From Triatoma infestans (taxonomy: Eukaryota; Arthropoda; Insecta; Hemiptera; Reduviidae): a DNA stretch of 64,000 bases. Each line of letters starts with the position of its first letter. The first letter of the stretch is position 1. The translations under genes and the position numbers were made by a program. Positions 43,944-55,449 of the stretch are shown piece by piece. The notes under the pieces are model-generated. The model saw only the letters and a program-made list of their open reading frames with translations. It was not told the DNA's origin and did no database searches. The stretch is taken from assembly GCA_011037195.1 (NCBI GenBank), contig JAAEAF010003411.1, positions 1 through 64,000 on the forward strand, given 5' to 3'.

Positions 43944-46078
43944 CTTTGTTTTTTATAATGAGAATAGTAAAAACCATAAGTCACTATTTAACCCAATATT
44001 TCAAAACATGTCTACCTCCAGTCCAATCGAATCCAACCCAATCTAGAAATGGACAGAGTTGCTCGAACTTAAATCATAAATTCTGATATTTAAATTCTCA
44101 TACTTTTATTTATGGCGAATTTTATTTATGCCTAGATTCATCATAAATATATTATTCATTTAAAATTAAAATGGTCCGTCTCATATCAATTTTGCGTTAC
44201 TATTACTCTTTCATTATTATTTATAATAAGTGTGGGGGTAACGCGAAAGCTATGCTCCCCTAAAAAGTACTTTAATTAAATCTTTACTCAGTAACAATAA
44301 CCATATCAAATCAACAGATGTAGAACCACAAAACAGAGTTATTCTCCGTTATCATAGCTCAATGTGAACCGGTTCTTTGCTTACTTCCTTTTAATAAATC
44401 CTGGTTTTTATTATTCGCTGTTTTACTTGCAGGCTGAAACTTACTTTTATATTTGATCTAATGGAGTGGCGAATTTTACTCATTAAATTATTACACATTT
44501 CGACGCTTCCAATAAAAGGACCACCACTTTTTCCGTTACATGATGTCCCTCTTTTCTACCCCACCCTATTATTATCTTGTTTTCTAGTCTTTGCATTATC
44601 TCATCACTACTCTATCTAGTTTCCCGAAATTGATAAGTAATAATTTTTACCCTCGTTGGGGATATTAGACTTGCCACTTCTTCAGAGAGTTTAGCTTTCC
44701 TGTGGTGAGTACCCCAGCCGTATGACACTGACAACTGGAACATTCATATATGTACTCATTGGGTTTATCAAGCCCACAGGTAAGCTCTAGCAACACACCA
44801 CACACACGCTCACTAACGGTTACATATTAACAACTACTTTCAAAACTAGGACTAAATTCAAACTAACATCTAAGACAGCGACAAATAATCTTTCAGGAGC
44901 AGTAGATTCATTGCCTCTACAACATTAAATATCGGCTTGTTTAAAATTATCCTGATATCTACTGATGGCATTGTAAATGGAAATATTTAAGCCTGCAAAT
45001 AGATACGATATCGGAAAATAGATAAGTTGCAGAGTTAAGAAGAAAAATTAAAAAAGAAAAGAAAGCAAACTAATGGGAAACTTCAGAATGCTTAAGTACG
45101 TCATTCAATGTTACTCATAAACTTAATAAAAATATTATCCACCAAATAATGATTTTTTTTTTCAATAGTTTTTCCTCCAATTATTACTATTATTTCAAAA
45201 TAAATAAAACACTAATGAATCCAAAAAATCATATTGTTCTGTGCATCCGACTCTAAGGTAAATGAGCAAAAACAGTTCACAGAAGAATAGCAATTTTTCT
45301 GGGTACTGCACAATTTAAAACAAATGGAAATTAAAGTATAAGCAGAAATAAAGCACAATTAAAGCCCGCTCTAAATTATATAAATGCAACTTTATTTTTA
45401 ATAAAATCTAAATCATATAATAATCAGCTTTGACTATTATCATGGGCATTAGGGACCAAACCTATTGTTTGTAATCGAGGAATTTGTCCATAATAGCTCA
45501 TTGTTCATAGATAATACCGCTTATGATAACTATCAGCGTAGTGTATATCCTTTGTCTGCAGATTATCGGACTACAAATCTATAAAGTGATAAACAATTGT
45601 ACTTAATTTCAATTGTTAGTTAGAGAAATTTAGTAAAAATTAGAAATATAGTCCCGTTAAATGCTAGCATATCGTACAAGTTATTGAATACAAAGAGTGA
45701 GCTCAAAGATGAAGAAACCTATTGAAGTCTATTGTCAGAGGGCTTGAACCCAATATATAAATTAAGAAAGAGAAAAGATTTCGAGCGCGTGAAGAAATAA
45801 AAAGTGCGCCAGAAATAAAAACAACGAATGTACCCACTTGCAACCATTGTTTGCCATTCGCAAAATTGCTATCATGTTTACTGCTGATTAAAAGAAGAAG
45901 AATTATTGCGATTGTGTCAAATATTCGAAATTCATTTTTCACGAGATTTACAAGTTAGGAGATGTCAAAAGTCTGAAACAATTTTCTTTTAAGCTTATGG
46001 TGTGTGTTAGTGTATGAAGAGGAAATATTTCAAATACAAAGATTTGCGTTCGTCTTTATATACTTATGTAACTATAGG
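43944..46078. other. AT-rich stretch, no supported gene
   Basis: Short CCAATCGAATCCAACCCAAT tract near 44020. A hydrophobic open frame near 45870-45940 on the minus strand is discussed as a finding but not called. Confidence 0.45.
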
Positions 46079-46335
46079 ATCTAAAGCAGTGGTCCCCAAC
46101 CTCTTAGTACCGAAGAGCATATTCCAAATTGCCGATGATGTAACGGGCACCATTCATTTTTTAAAGCTAAATTTATAATTACTTTCAAATTAATAACACA
46201 AATAATGTACAAAACAATATATTTAATTTAACATTTACTTATAATATGTATGACAAACTAAAAATACAATACCAAATAAGTTTTATTAAAAGTTAATGTG
46301 ACCTTTGCCATTGACCATCACAATCAGGCCAATGC

Positions 46336-46475
46336 CTCATAGTCAGGGTTGTAGGCTGATATTCCTGTCCGCAGACAGTCATCAAGATGCTCGTCGGTAA
46401 TTCGAGATCTGTATTTTGATTTTATTATGTTCATGGTTGAAAACAATGATCCGCATAAATATGTATCCACATAAA
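46336..46475 (-). pseudogene. hAT transposase C-terminal dimerisation domain fragment
   Basis: The minus strand encodes CGSLFSTMNIIKSKYRSRIT, then DEHLDDCLRTGISAYNPDYE and ALA followed by a stop. This is the conserved end of hAT transposases (usually ESLFS.MN.IKSK.RSRLTDEHL), which mediates subunit association. The rest of the transposase, including the DDE residues, is absent. It matches in layout the SFSNMNFIKSKLRNRF block of the hAT at 48867-50109. Confidence 0.85.
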
Positions 46476-46819
46476 TAAATAAATTTAGTTTTAGATCTAT
46501 TATTTTTTTTCCTTCTAATTTGAGATTTAACTGGATAATTAGTTATCAAAAGTGCTATGGTTAGAAATGAAGTAGCGTTTAACATTATATTTTTTTGCCA
46601 CTGCAACTGTACTACCCACAATAGACAAACACATTTATCTTTAATATTTACGAAACAATAGGATTCTTCCCAATCTGTATATTGAAATTACGCGATAGAG
46701 ATCTTTTACTTGGCCCAGTCATTTTAGGATTAAAAATTTATTTAATAAAATGTATCAATAACGAACAACAGAAAGCTAGGGAGTTACAAAACACTATGTT
46801 ATTCAGGACCTAACTGTAA

Positions 46820-47847
46820 CTGTAAATAACCTAACTTGTTCTTAGGGGTGCATCTAGATGCAAAACTGACCTTTTGGGAGCAGGTGCGGCGCTCTTCGGA
46901 GAAAGCGGCGAAGGTGGTTATGAGTCTGAGCAGGTTGATGGCGAATGTGGGAGGACCGAGGGCCAGCAGACGCCGGCTCCTCATGTCTGTCGCGGACGCC
47001 GTCCTCCTGTATGGCTGTAAGATCTGGGCTAGCGCTCTTACAAAGGCGAGACACCGGAGACGTATGGCCGCGGTACAAAGAAGGGGGGCGCTTAGGATAG
47101 CTAGCGCGTACCGGACGGTACCTGAGCCGGCTGTCCTAGTGATCGCAGGGGTGATCCCGATTGACCTTCAGGCCAGGGAGAGGCAGGAGGTTTGGAAGAG
47201 GAAGGGAGAGCCAGTCGAAGCAGATGCCAGGCTGAGGGCCAGACGGGCCACACTGCAAAGGTGGCAGGAGCGTTGGGAGAATGAGCACCGCGGTAGGTGG
47301 ACCGCGAAGCTTATCCCCAGTCTGTTGGAATGGGTAAGTAGGCGGCATGGCGAGGTCGACTACTTCCTCACCCAATTTCTCACAGGACATGGCTGTTTTG
47401 CCGCGTACCTGTGGAGGGTGGGGAAAGTGGGAGACCCGTCGTGCATCTACGGGGATGGAGAAAGAGACGATGCTTTTCATACCTTTTTTAGGTGCGGCAG
47501 ATGGGACCGAGAACGGCGGAGATTGGAAGCGGAAATCGGGAGGATCTCCCCGGATACGGTGGTGAGGGCCATGCTCGCCGGAGCGGATCGTTGGGACTGG
47601 GTGGCTACCTTTGTCCGGACGGTCCTGCGGATGAAGATAGGCGAAATGAGTAGACACCTCGACCTCCCGAGGACGGGGTCCAGCTAGGCCGGAGGCAGCC
47701 CGTAGTGGCATTACGAGGCACCACCCCGAAGTTGTACCATAAGCAGTTCCGGGGTGGACAAGTGCCTGTGAGGGAGGGGGGGTTTAGTGGGTGCAAGCCC
47801 CACACTTTGTGCGTAGGCATTTTCCCCCCTCCGTAAAAAAAAAAAAA
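46820..47847 (+). mobile_element. 5'-truncated R1-type LINE inserted in the hAT element
   Basis: CTAACTGTAA stands before (46810-46819) and after (47848-47857) the insert, a 10-bp target duplication. The insert ends with a GC-rich 3' UTR and 13 As (47835-47847). The first 14 bases look like untemplated filler. Confidence 0.8.
46834..47687 (+). CDS. R1-type LINE polyprotein, C-terminal part
   Basis: About 284 codons are open from the 5' truncation to a stop at 47685-47687. It begins FLGVHLDAKLTFWEQVRRSS, the segment just after the reverse transcriptase core, then GGPRASRRRLLMSVADAVLL with YGCKIW (thumb region), RRGALRIASAYRTVPEPAVL, and a C-terminal domain with GHGCFAAYLWRVGK, DPSCIYGDGERDDAFHTFF and RC (zinc-knuckle-like C...H...C). 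The spacing matches R1-clade elements of arthropods, which normally insert in 28S rDNA; this copy is elsewhere. The catalytic YADD and the endonuclease are missing. GC content is far above that of the surroundings. An intact frame suggests a fairly recent insertion. Confidence 0.85.
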
Positions 47848-48099
47848 CTAACTGTAAGGCAATTTGCAGTTTACAGTTTGATTAAAATTATAAATGAAAA
47901 TTTTTGGTTTTTGAATCTTAAAATTTCAAAAATCTATCAATTTAATTTATTTTTAATATAAATTTTCGCTTAAATTTCAAATATTTTGCTTTTCTTTTGT
48001 TTTTATTTCATGGTAGCACATACAAAACAGCGGTCGGGCGCCATGGCGCCCGCGGGCATATGGTTGGGGGACCACGGATCTAAAGGATCAAACACAAAA

Positions 48100-48866
48100 T
48101 TTGGACCAAAATTTATTAACTGAATGGGTGATTTTTTTTGGCAGGATCATTAAGAAAACGGCTTCAACGATTTTGTTTACACTCCTCCTACTATACCCCA
48201 CGAAATAAGGCTACCTTTTTTATTTAAAATATTTCTTCGGGAAAATTGATTCTGGTCTTGGATAAAATACAACATTAGGCTTTCTTTCCAAGACTATATC
48301 AATACAATGTACGTTTCTACCATTGCAAAAAAAAAAAAGAAGTAAGAAAGTTAAGAATTAGACATTACATTTAGTGAATAATTCTAAACCTGACAAACTA
48401 TACTGCAAATCTATGCTCAATGGGAGAATAATTCGAAGAAAGGAGCGTTAAAATCAACAGTTCTCAGATAAAGCTTGTATAAGCTTAGATTTATTAAATG
48501 GTTTAATTAATTCGATAAAACTCCAGAAGGGAAGAAATGCACTCTCACTACTTAGTGAAGAGGGAGTTTAAAAGCTAGCAAAGTTATTATAAAGTAAAGC
48601 CTCTTATCAAAATCTGGATTAATGGAATAAGTGAGGTAGTGTAAAGGCAAGGAAAAATTGTAGAAATGTACATTATTTTATTCTACGGAACATTTCCAAG
48701 TTGGAAGTTTATAATTTATAAAGCTATTACAGCCATTATGTAGCCAAAATCATTGCAACTTAAAAGATCTATTATGGCTTCCTTACGTGGGAGTGTAATC
48801 GTCAAATAGATTGTAATCGTCGGTAAAATGTTCCATTTGTGGTGGTGAGTTTGAGTTAGCCTAGAG
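48100..48866. other. AT-rich stretch with a weak family A trace
   Basis: 48150-48255 resembles family A (ACGGCTTCAACGATTTTGTT, TTTCTTCGGGAAAATTGATT). The rest is unassigned. Confidence 0.45.
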
Positions 48867-50109
48867 CAGTGGTCGGCAAAACGCGGCTCGCGAGCCGCAT
48901 GCGGCTCTTTGACTCCTTGGCTGCGGCTCTTTCACGAAATGTTTAGTACAGGCACGGAATATTATTTATTAACTTGCCTTGTAAGAGATGAGTAAACATT
49001 TTTGAAACGCAAGCCTACAGAAAAGAGGCACATTTTTAGAAACCAACAATAGCACGGATAGTCGCTCGCAGTCATGTGTATCATTATCTCCGTCGAATCG
49101 CTTCTCACCGAAATGTATTTCAACTATTTGTACTTATTATAGTAATTTTATTCGAAAACAAATTGTCGCTTTTTGCCGAAGATTTTCAAAGAGAAACTCT
49201 GATTCACTTTCCATGCCTATTGAAATATTGTCGAGAAAATAAGTCTAATATTGACATTTGCTATTCGAGAACAACACTGTTAAATATGAAGGAAGCTTTT
49301 CTCGGCAGGTTAAAGGACTTTAGACACAGCAAAGCGACGTTAGCCTTTGTTAAAAAACTTCTGAATGCCATGGTAACAGAAATAAATTTTTCGCCCTTTA
49401 ATATTGATATTGGCCGCTTTGAAATGCAGTTGCTGGATTTAAAAAATAAAGCATTGTGGAGCTCAAAATTCGAGCGTCTTTGGCCGATTTAGAGGTAATG
49501 GAGAAAAATAAATGTGAGTTAAGTTTACAGCACAAGCAGTCTGCTTTGAAAGATCTGGAGAGGGAAGATATGTTGATTTTTAACACCTGGAATAGTATTC
49601 CTGACTCACATGATCAACTGAAGAAACTAGCGTTTGCTGTTCTTTCCTTATTTGGGTCTACATATTTATGCGAACAATCATTTTCAAACATGAACTTTAT
49701 CAAGAGTAAATTAAGAAATCGGTTTATCGAAGAGAACTTGGAATCGTGCCTAAAATTAAAAACAACTACATACAAATCTGACTTACATTCCAACGAAATG
49801 CAAGGCCATTTGTGGAGTATTTATAGATTTTTTTTAAGGATACCTTTTATATTATTTAACTTGTTATATTTTTCAATAAATATTATCTTTATATAAGTAT
49901 GATACAAGTTTTATTTAATGTACCGTTAGTTAAACTAAGACATATTTAGCAAAAGCAAGCTCGAGAGTGTACTTTTAATCCTAATTATTTCCATAAAAAT
50001 GTCACTACTAAAGCAAAGCTTAAGATTAAAAAAAATGGCTCTTTCAATCAACTTCAATTTTGTATTGTTTATATTTGGCTCTTTTGGATGACGAGTTTGC
50101 CGACCACTG
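48867..50109 (+). mobile_element. hAT transposon with near-perfect 8-bp target duplication
   Basis: The left end is CAGTGGTCGGCAAAACGCGG (48867), the right end GAGTTTGCCGACCACTG (50093-50109), flanked by GCCTAGAG and GCCCAGAA (6/8). GGCTC/GAGCC stem-loops follow the left end. The element at 60714-63557 is the same family. Confidence 0.85.
49076..49896 (+). pseudogene. hAT transposase, C-terminal half, one frameshift
   Basis: The first segment (49076-49492) holds LFAEDFQRETLIHFPCLLKY, NMKEAFLGRLKDFRHSKATL, and FSPFNIDIGRFEMQLLDLKN. The second (from about 49470) holds FNTWNSIPDSHDQLKKLAFA, VLSLFGSTYLCEQSFSNMNF and IKSKLRNRFIEENLESCLKL, the hAT dimerisation domain. Together they are the C-terminal half of a transposase of the kind related to GTF2IRD2-type hAT proteins. 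A frameshift at about 49470-49490 and the missing N-terminal DNA-binding and first catalytic region make it inactive. Confidence 0.82.
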
Positions 50110-50815
50110 GCCCAGAATTGTGGCATTGAGTTAGAATTGGAGACAGCAAACCCAGGTAATTGGCCACTTCAATTGCCTCTGGAACCTATGTCAATAGTGT
50201 GAGTGTCATGAGTGTCCGTGTAAATGTCCATATTATTACAATAGAATACCCACAGGGAATTCCTTTAGCAATTCTTTAGGAAGCGGCTAAAAGAATAGAT
50301 ATTGTGTTCGATGAAATTTTTGAAACTCAGTCTTACCAAAAATATAGTGCTAGTGTAATATTTTTTTTTTTTGAATATTAAAAAAAGCGAAAAAGTTTGA
50401 AAGCTAAAATTAGGAAATGGAAGAAGTAAAAATTGGCCTTAGATATTCGTAGAGGTATCCAGTGGACCTGAAGGAGAGCAGGAAAGGTTTCCAATGCGCA
50501 ACTATAAAATTCATTATTTAAAAGTTTACGAAATTTCAACTTTATTCAGTAAAAAAATTCGTAAACCCAATTTCAATGGAGATATGGCGTCCTAAGTTTA
50601 AAGCCCGCTTATAAAATATGGATCAAATTTCAGCTTGAAATCTAGATTTAACTGTATTATTGGCGCCAAAAAAAAACTGGGGCAAGCACATAAATGTAAA
50701 ACATATGGTTGCAACAAGTTATAAAATGAAAATTGGAACAATATAATAAAAATAGTAATTTGAAGATAATTGAATTATTAACTTAGTTTTTAAAAATTAA
50801 AAAAAAAAAACAAAC
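50110..50815. other. AT-rich stretch, no gene seen
   Basis: No coding or element signature recognised. Confidence 0.5.
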
Positions 50816-50819
50816 AAAA

Positions 50820-51135
50820 AAATCTGGTACAAGACTTACGCTTCTAATTACAGTGAAGAGAATTATAATTGACTAGTTATATATGAATGTACTTCCGGTT
50901 GAGGAATTTTGACAGGTAACTTCCTGTCGGATCCCATGGTGATACCCAAACGGATTGTCAATTTTGACAATTTTCATTTTTTGACAACTTTCTGTAATTT
51001 TTCATTTTTGAGCCATGCTGTTTATGTACCCCCTCACACATACACACACAGACCATTTTCTAATAACCAGTTTTTGGGACTTAGGGGACCTCAAATCGTA
51101 TATTTCCCGGTGAAAACTCAATATCGAAAATTAGA
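50820..51135 (-). repeat. Family A repeat, reversed fragment
   Basis: TTCCGGTTGAGGAATTTTGA, GTCGGATCCCATGGTGATAC, ACACACACAGACCATTTTCT and GGGGACCTCAAATCGTATAT correspond to the GT-side 300 bp of 59469-59720. Confidence 0.7.
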
Positions 51136-51554
51136 CTATATCTAAAACATATTTGGTACTAGTAAATGATCTAACACTATCAAAATACGACGACTCGCCA
51201 ATCCAACCCCAATCCAATCCAGTACCCTCTTAAACACTGGTCTTCACTTTAGTAATCAAAATATCTACCAAAAAATTCTATCCGCTTCCTGAACTTGTCA
51301 ATAGCTTTAAAAAGAATAAGATTTTTCAGTTTGAGCAAAAAAGGATCGCTCAAATTCTCTTCAAAATTAAACACGGATTAGTCTGACTTTAAACATTTTC
51401 CCTGAAAAACCTCGATTATTTAGGTTCTTGGGGGTCTGCAATGTTATGCTTTCGTTCCTCTAACATTCGGCAATGTGGCTAATATATGATAAATACTTAA
51501 TTCCACAGTGTTATAAATACTCGTACTTAATAATATTAAGGACAATAAAAAGAA

Positions 51555-51800
51555 GGCGAAATTAGCTCAACGGTGGTTCACTGGACTAGTAACATGGAGG
51601 TCCCGGTTTAATGTCAGTTCGCCCTAGGATCGTCCACAGCTTAGCGTCCGGTTAAGGGCCAGTATTATCGGTTGGGCGAGAGAACACTGCACGGAAGACT
51701 AGCTGTGCACTGAAGATGACGCCGAGAAAGCTTAGCGGTAGCTATATAGGCCCAGGGAAGCTTTGGAAAGCATTGGACTTTTCCCTCTCCGTAACAATTA
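51555..51800 (+). repeat. tRNA-derived SINE
   Basis: The A box TAGCTCAACGG (about 51563-51573) matches 10/11 positions of the consensus; a B-like box GGTTTAATGTC follows at about 51605-51615. The body has GTTAAGGGCCAGTATTATCG, GCACTGAAGATGACGCCGAG and ends with GCATTGGACTTTTCCCTCTC. Confidence 0.6.
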
Positions 51801-52173
51801 TAAATTAAAAATCTATTAAAGGTGTGAGAATAGCATAATTCGAAAAAGAAAAATCATTTTGGAATCTCCCATATATAATATAATAATATATGGGATTACA
51901 GGAGATTTAGTAGAAAGGTTTCGGTCGAAATTGAAGTACAACATCAAAGATTGGATTTTCTATAATTGTAACGATTTTTTTCTTCACATCATTTTGAGAA
52001 AATTAACATAAAATGGTATTCTGATGAATTAAGATGTCACGCTCACTTCAAATCATGTTATATTATAAAGCAGATTCTCTCACCTATATCATACTGAAAG
52101 CAACTAAACTAACAATTACAAGTTTCAATGTTTTACGATAATATTATTTGTGTGGTGATTTTAATTTTCTACT
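51801..52173. other. AT-rich stretch, no gene seen
   Basis: No feature recognised. Confidence 0.45.
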
Positions 52174-52621
52174 TGTGATGGATGCAAGAAACTTGAAATA
52201 ATATTAAATTATAAATAAATCAAAATTAAGAAAAAGATTGACATTCCCTTGCAAAAGGACAAGACCAGGTATACAAGTCTAGTTACTCGTACGGTTCAAG
52301 AACAATTATGGCATTGTACTACCCCTCCTTCTCACAGGGGAGGAATTGAAGAAACAAAAAGAAGAGATATTTTAAGGACAGACTTGTGCTAGAAACTAAG
52401 GTGAAAGCATCAGACCAGTATCATATACCAATATTACGTTATAAGAAATTATTATAAGCTATTGTGATATTCAAAGTAACTTAATTTCTCTTAGAAAATA
52501 TATTTATTTTATAATCAGTGGTGCTTTCTTGATTATATTCTTATATTCTATCTCAAACAAACATACAAGCCCTTTTCGCTAAAACGCTCACGCCACAAGC
52601 TACCTACACCATAACATTACA
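52174..52621 (+). repeat. Solo-LTR-like repeat E
   Basis: It starts TGTGATGGATGCAAGAAAC and ends CATAACATTACA. Flanking tetranucleotides (TACT and TTGG) do not match, so no target duplication survives. Confidence 0.65.
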
Positions 52622-53546
52622 TTGGAAAAAGTATTAGAGAAAGAGTTTTGATTTCATTATTTAAATAAAAAAAAAATAACTGAAAATTAATATCCCCAAG
52701 ATAAAACTGAAAAATAAAAACATTTTTCCTTGTATATAACATGTCAAATACAACCTAATATAGGTGTGTATATTATAGGTACCTATATATACAATATTCC
52801 ACAAGTTTGGAATTTAAATTCTCTGAAATTGACGTTATTGACATATTAGTTTAAATAAAATAACATATATGTTGTAGAGCCATATATACAGTTTGTTAAT
52901 ATTTGTTTTATTCCATAATATAACAACAACAACAAATAAATTATTATTATTAACAAAAGTTTAAACTTTGTTGTTTTAATTGACTTTAAATTCTGATAAT
53001 ATTTGCGTTCATTCCGTTTTGATAAATATATTTGTATATTTTTCACTTCAGGTTTGGTTTGGTTTTGTTTATTTGTTATTGTTTACAATATCGTTATTTA
53101 GCATTGTTTTATATATTTTGTGTTCACACACACTTTGCTTCGAATAAAACTGAACTAACCAATTGAATAACCCATAAATATAACAAGTTCAAAGAAATTC
53201 TTTCACATGCTAACAGTTTTTCAGAGAATTGCTTTTGTAATTTTGCATTAGTATTTAATGCTCGTTTATGTGGAAGAAATGCTGGTTTCAGGTAACCATT
53301 TTCTAATAAAATTTCCATATTGAATTTCCATATGATGCTTAAACGCCCATTTCGTTTTTAAAACAAAAATTTAAATTGTGTAGTTTTCATCAAACTCTTA
53401 ATTTTACTATCGTCCAAAGGCTAATAATTGTTAAATAGATGGTTGGCTTATGAAATACTTTAGATAATACTTTAATATTTATATAAGTGATATTAGTGGT
53501 TATTTTTTGTGCGCATCGACAACTTGTCATTAGCACCGAACTAGTT
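52622..53546. other. Very AT-rich stretch, no gene seen
   Basis: No coding or repeat feature recognised within the window. Confidence 0.5.
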
Positions 53547-54144
53547 ATTTAGGATCATTCGAGCTGAGATGGTGCCTTTCTTTCTCTCCACGATATCCAT
53601 CGCAGCTTCCATTAGAAGTAGCATGGAATCAGGGGTTGCTGTAGCATGACTGCCGTCTCCTCCTCAATTTAGTCATCAATGCCATTCGACGGGGAGGGGG
53701 AAGGGTGCTGACTATGACGCATGACGCCATTCTCTTGCTTTCTCACCTTAGGGGGGATACCAGAATGGTATCCCCTGCCATACCTTTTTTTTTGCCTCAA
53801 TTTTACCTATTCCAACTGTAACAGCAAGCAAAGAGAAGCTCAGTTACCAAAGAGAATAAAGAGCAAAACCCAAAACCATTCTCTCGGACTGGAGTGTGGA
53901 GAAACTGTATAAATATAGCGACGGACAGTCCATAAAAACACAGTTGAATTCAGTTCAATACATCCAATTACTATGTGTCATTTTCAAACCACTCTACCTT
54001 AAAACATTTCTCTATTGTAAAGTCCAGGCAGTCTGTATCACTTAATTAATATATCAGTTCGTTAACCAAGCTTTCTTCTTATACCATCAACCAGACCTAA
54101 ATTCTCTCCACCTAATACATCCATTATACAACTATCGAGTATTA
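53547..54144 (+). repeat. LTR-like unit with promoter-like TATA box
   Basis: The first 229 bp recur at 54247-54475 with only a handful of differences. The remaining part has CTGTATAAATATAGCG (53905-53920), followed about 30 bp later by an initiator-like TTCAGTTC, and ends just before the E-type LTR at 54145. An LTR is the best guess, without PBS or coding support. Confidence 0.45.
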
Positions 54145-54872
54145 TGTGATGGATGCCAGAAATATAAAAATATATTTAATTGAAATAATCAAAAATATCA
54201 AGAAAAATGTAACATTCCCTTGCAAAAGGACTATTCAGGTAGATGCATTTAGGATCATTCGAGCTGAGATGGTGCCTTTCTTTCTCTCCACGATATCCAT
54301 CGCAGCTTCCATTAGAAGTAGCATGGAATCAGGGGTTGCTGTAGCATGACTGCCGTCTCCTCGTCAATTTAGTCATCGAAGCCATTTGACGGGGAGGGGG
54401 AAGGATGCTGACTATGACGCATGACGTCATTCTCTTGCTTTCTCACCTTAGGGGGGATACCATTCTGGTATCATTCTGGTTTCATGAACTCTAAAACCAC
54501 TATTGTCTTTTAGAGTTCATGAAATTCCCCTTCTTCTCACAGGGGAAGATTTGAACGAACAATTAGAAGGCATTCCTTCAGAACAGTCTGACAGAGACAC
54601 CGAAGCAGAACACTTTAGGAATCAGTGCCAGATATAAGTTAAAACATGAGTTTATTCCAACTAATTTCAATAAATTAATAAGCACAATGCTGTGTTATTT
54701 GAATAGCATTTAAAATCTTTAAAGAATATATAATTTAATCTACCAGTGTTTTCTTAATTATTCTTACTACTTCTCTCTTTTAAAACTTACAACACAAGCC
54801 CTTTACAAAACCGCTCGTGCTACACAAACTACTACCACAAACATACAACACATCCACACCAAAAACATTTCA
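54145..54872 (+). repeat. Solo-LTR-like repeat E with 4-bp target duplication and a nested insert
   Basis: TGTGATGGATGCCAGAAAT...CATTTCA, flanked by ATTA (54141-54144) and ATTA (54873-54876). Compared with other E copies, about 280 bp (54247-54524) replaces the segment with AAGAACAATTATGGCATTGT; that insert is the same sequence as 53547-53775 plus a hairpin. Confidence 0.7.
54480..54524. repeat. 17-bp perfect hairpin
   Basis: TTTCATGAACTCTAAAA (54480-54496) and its exact complement (54508-54524) around an 11-base loop. Confidence 0.85.
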
Positions 54873-55092
54873 ATTAACATGATATAAAATCTATATATAC
54901 TAGTATATGTTTGTATGATCTGTAAACAATATTTTCCAAATCATCACTACACACTTTTATCTCATTTATACATTGTTAAAGTTCAGTTTTTTGTGATTTT
55001 TTTTATTTTTTAACGCTTCTCCATATAATACATATTATTTTCATTATTTTTGTCTACAATCAGCGCATTAGCAATAATTAACAATGACGTAA

Positions 55093-55290
55093 ATTAAAGT
55101 AATTATTTTTTCAGGGGACTTAACGTCCAACTACCAAATTAGGTGTCGTAGACGGGGGCGGAAGCACATACTTTACTAATAACATTTCTAAACAAATATA
55201 AAATTTAGCAGTTATATGCCGGGACTCGAACTGGGGACCTCCCAGTTATTAGCCTATGCTCATAACCACTACACCAAGTAACAATGATCG
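55093..55290 (-). repeat. tRNA-derived SINE with well-kept pol III boxes, reversed
   Basis: The A box TGGTGTAGTGG (55276-55266) is a perfect consensus; the B box is AGTTCGAGTCC (55232-55222 region, 10/11). Their spacing fits a tRNA with U33 and an AAT-like anticodon, but the stems do not pair, so it is a SINE head and not a functional tRNA. Confidence 0.7.
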
Positions 55291-55449
55291 CATAACAAAA
55301 TAATTTGTATATAATAACTGAAATCATAGAGAAATAATAGAGAAATTGTAGTGGAAGAACAAAATCAAAAAATAATAAGTTAAAGTTTCTGAATATTTTA
55401 TAGTATCCAAAATTGTATTTTTGTTAATATTTTATAATTATCTTAGTGC

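Larger units (their letters stand above)
46087..48077 (-). mobile_element. hAT transposon with 8-bp target duplication, carrying a LINE
   Basis: The ends CAGTGGTCCCCAACC (46087-46101) and GGTTGGGGGACCACGG (48062-48077) are inverted, with ATCTAAAG on both sides (46079-46086 and 48078-48085). Without the nested R1 LINE it is about 960 bp and keeps only the C-terminal end of a transposase, so it cannot move itself. Confidence 0.88.

Noticed and set aside
43567..44046. Long open frame with several hydrophobic stretches
   Set aside because: It has no ATG at its start, lies in a duplicated repeat whose other copy disrupts it, and resembles no known protein.
46382..46621. Minus-strand frame of about 80 codons
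   Set aside because: It overlaps the hAT C-terminal domain but in a different frame; only the CGSLFSTMN frame matches a family.
47136..47711. 191-codon frame on the minus strand
   Set aside because: It is the antisense shadow of the GC-rich R1 LINE coding sequence on the plus strand.
55215..55290. Functional tRNA gene
   Set aside because: The promoter boxes are good but the D, anticodon and T stems do not pair, and a SINE body follows.
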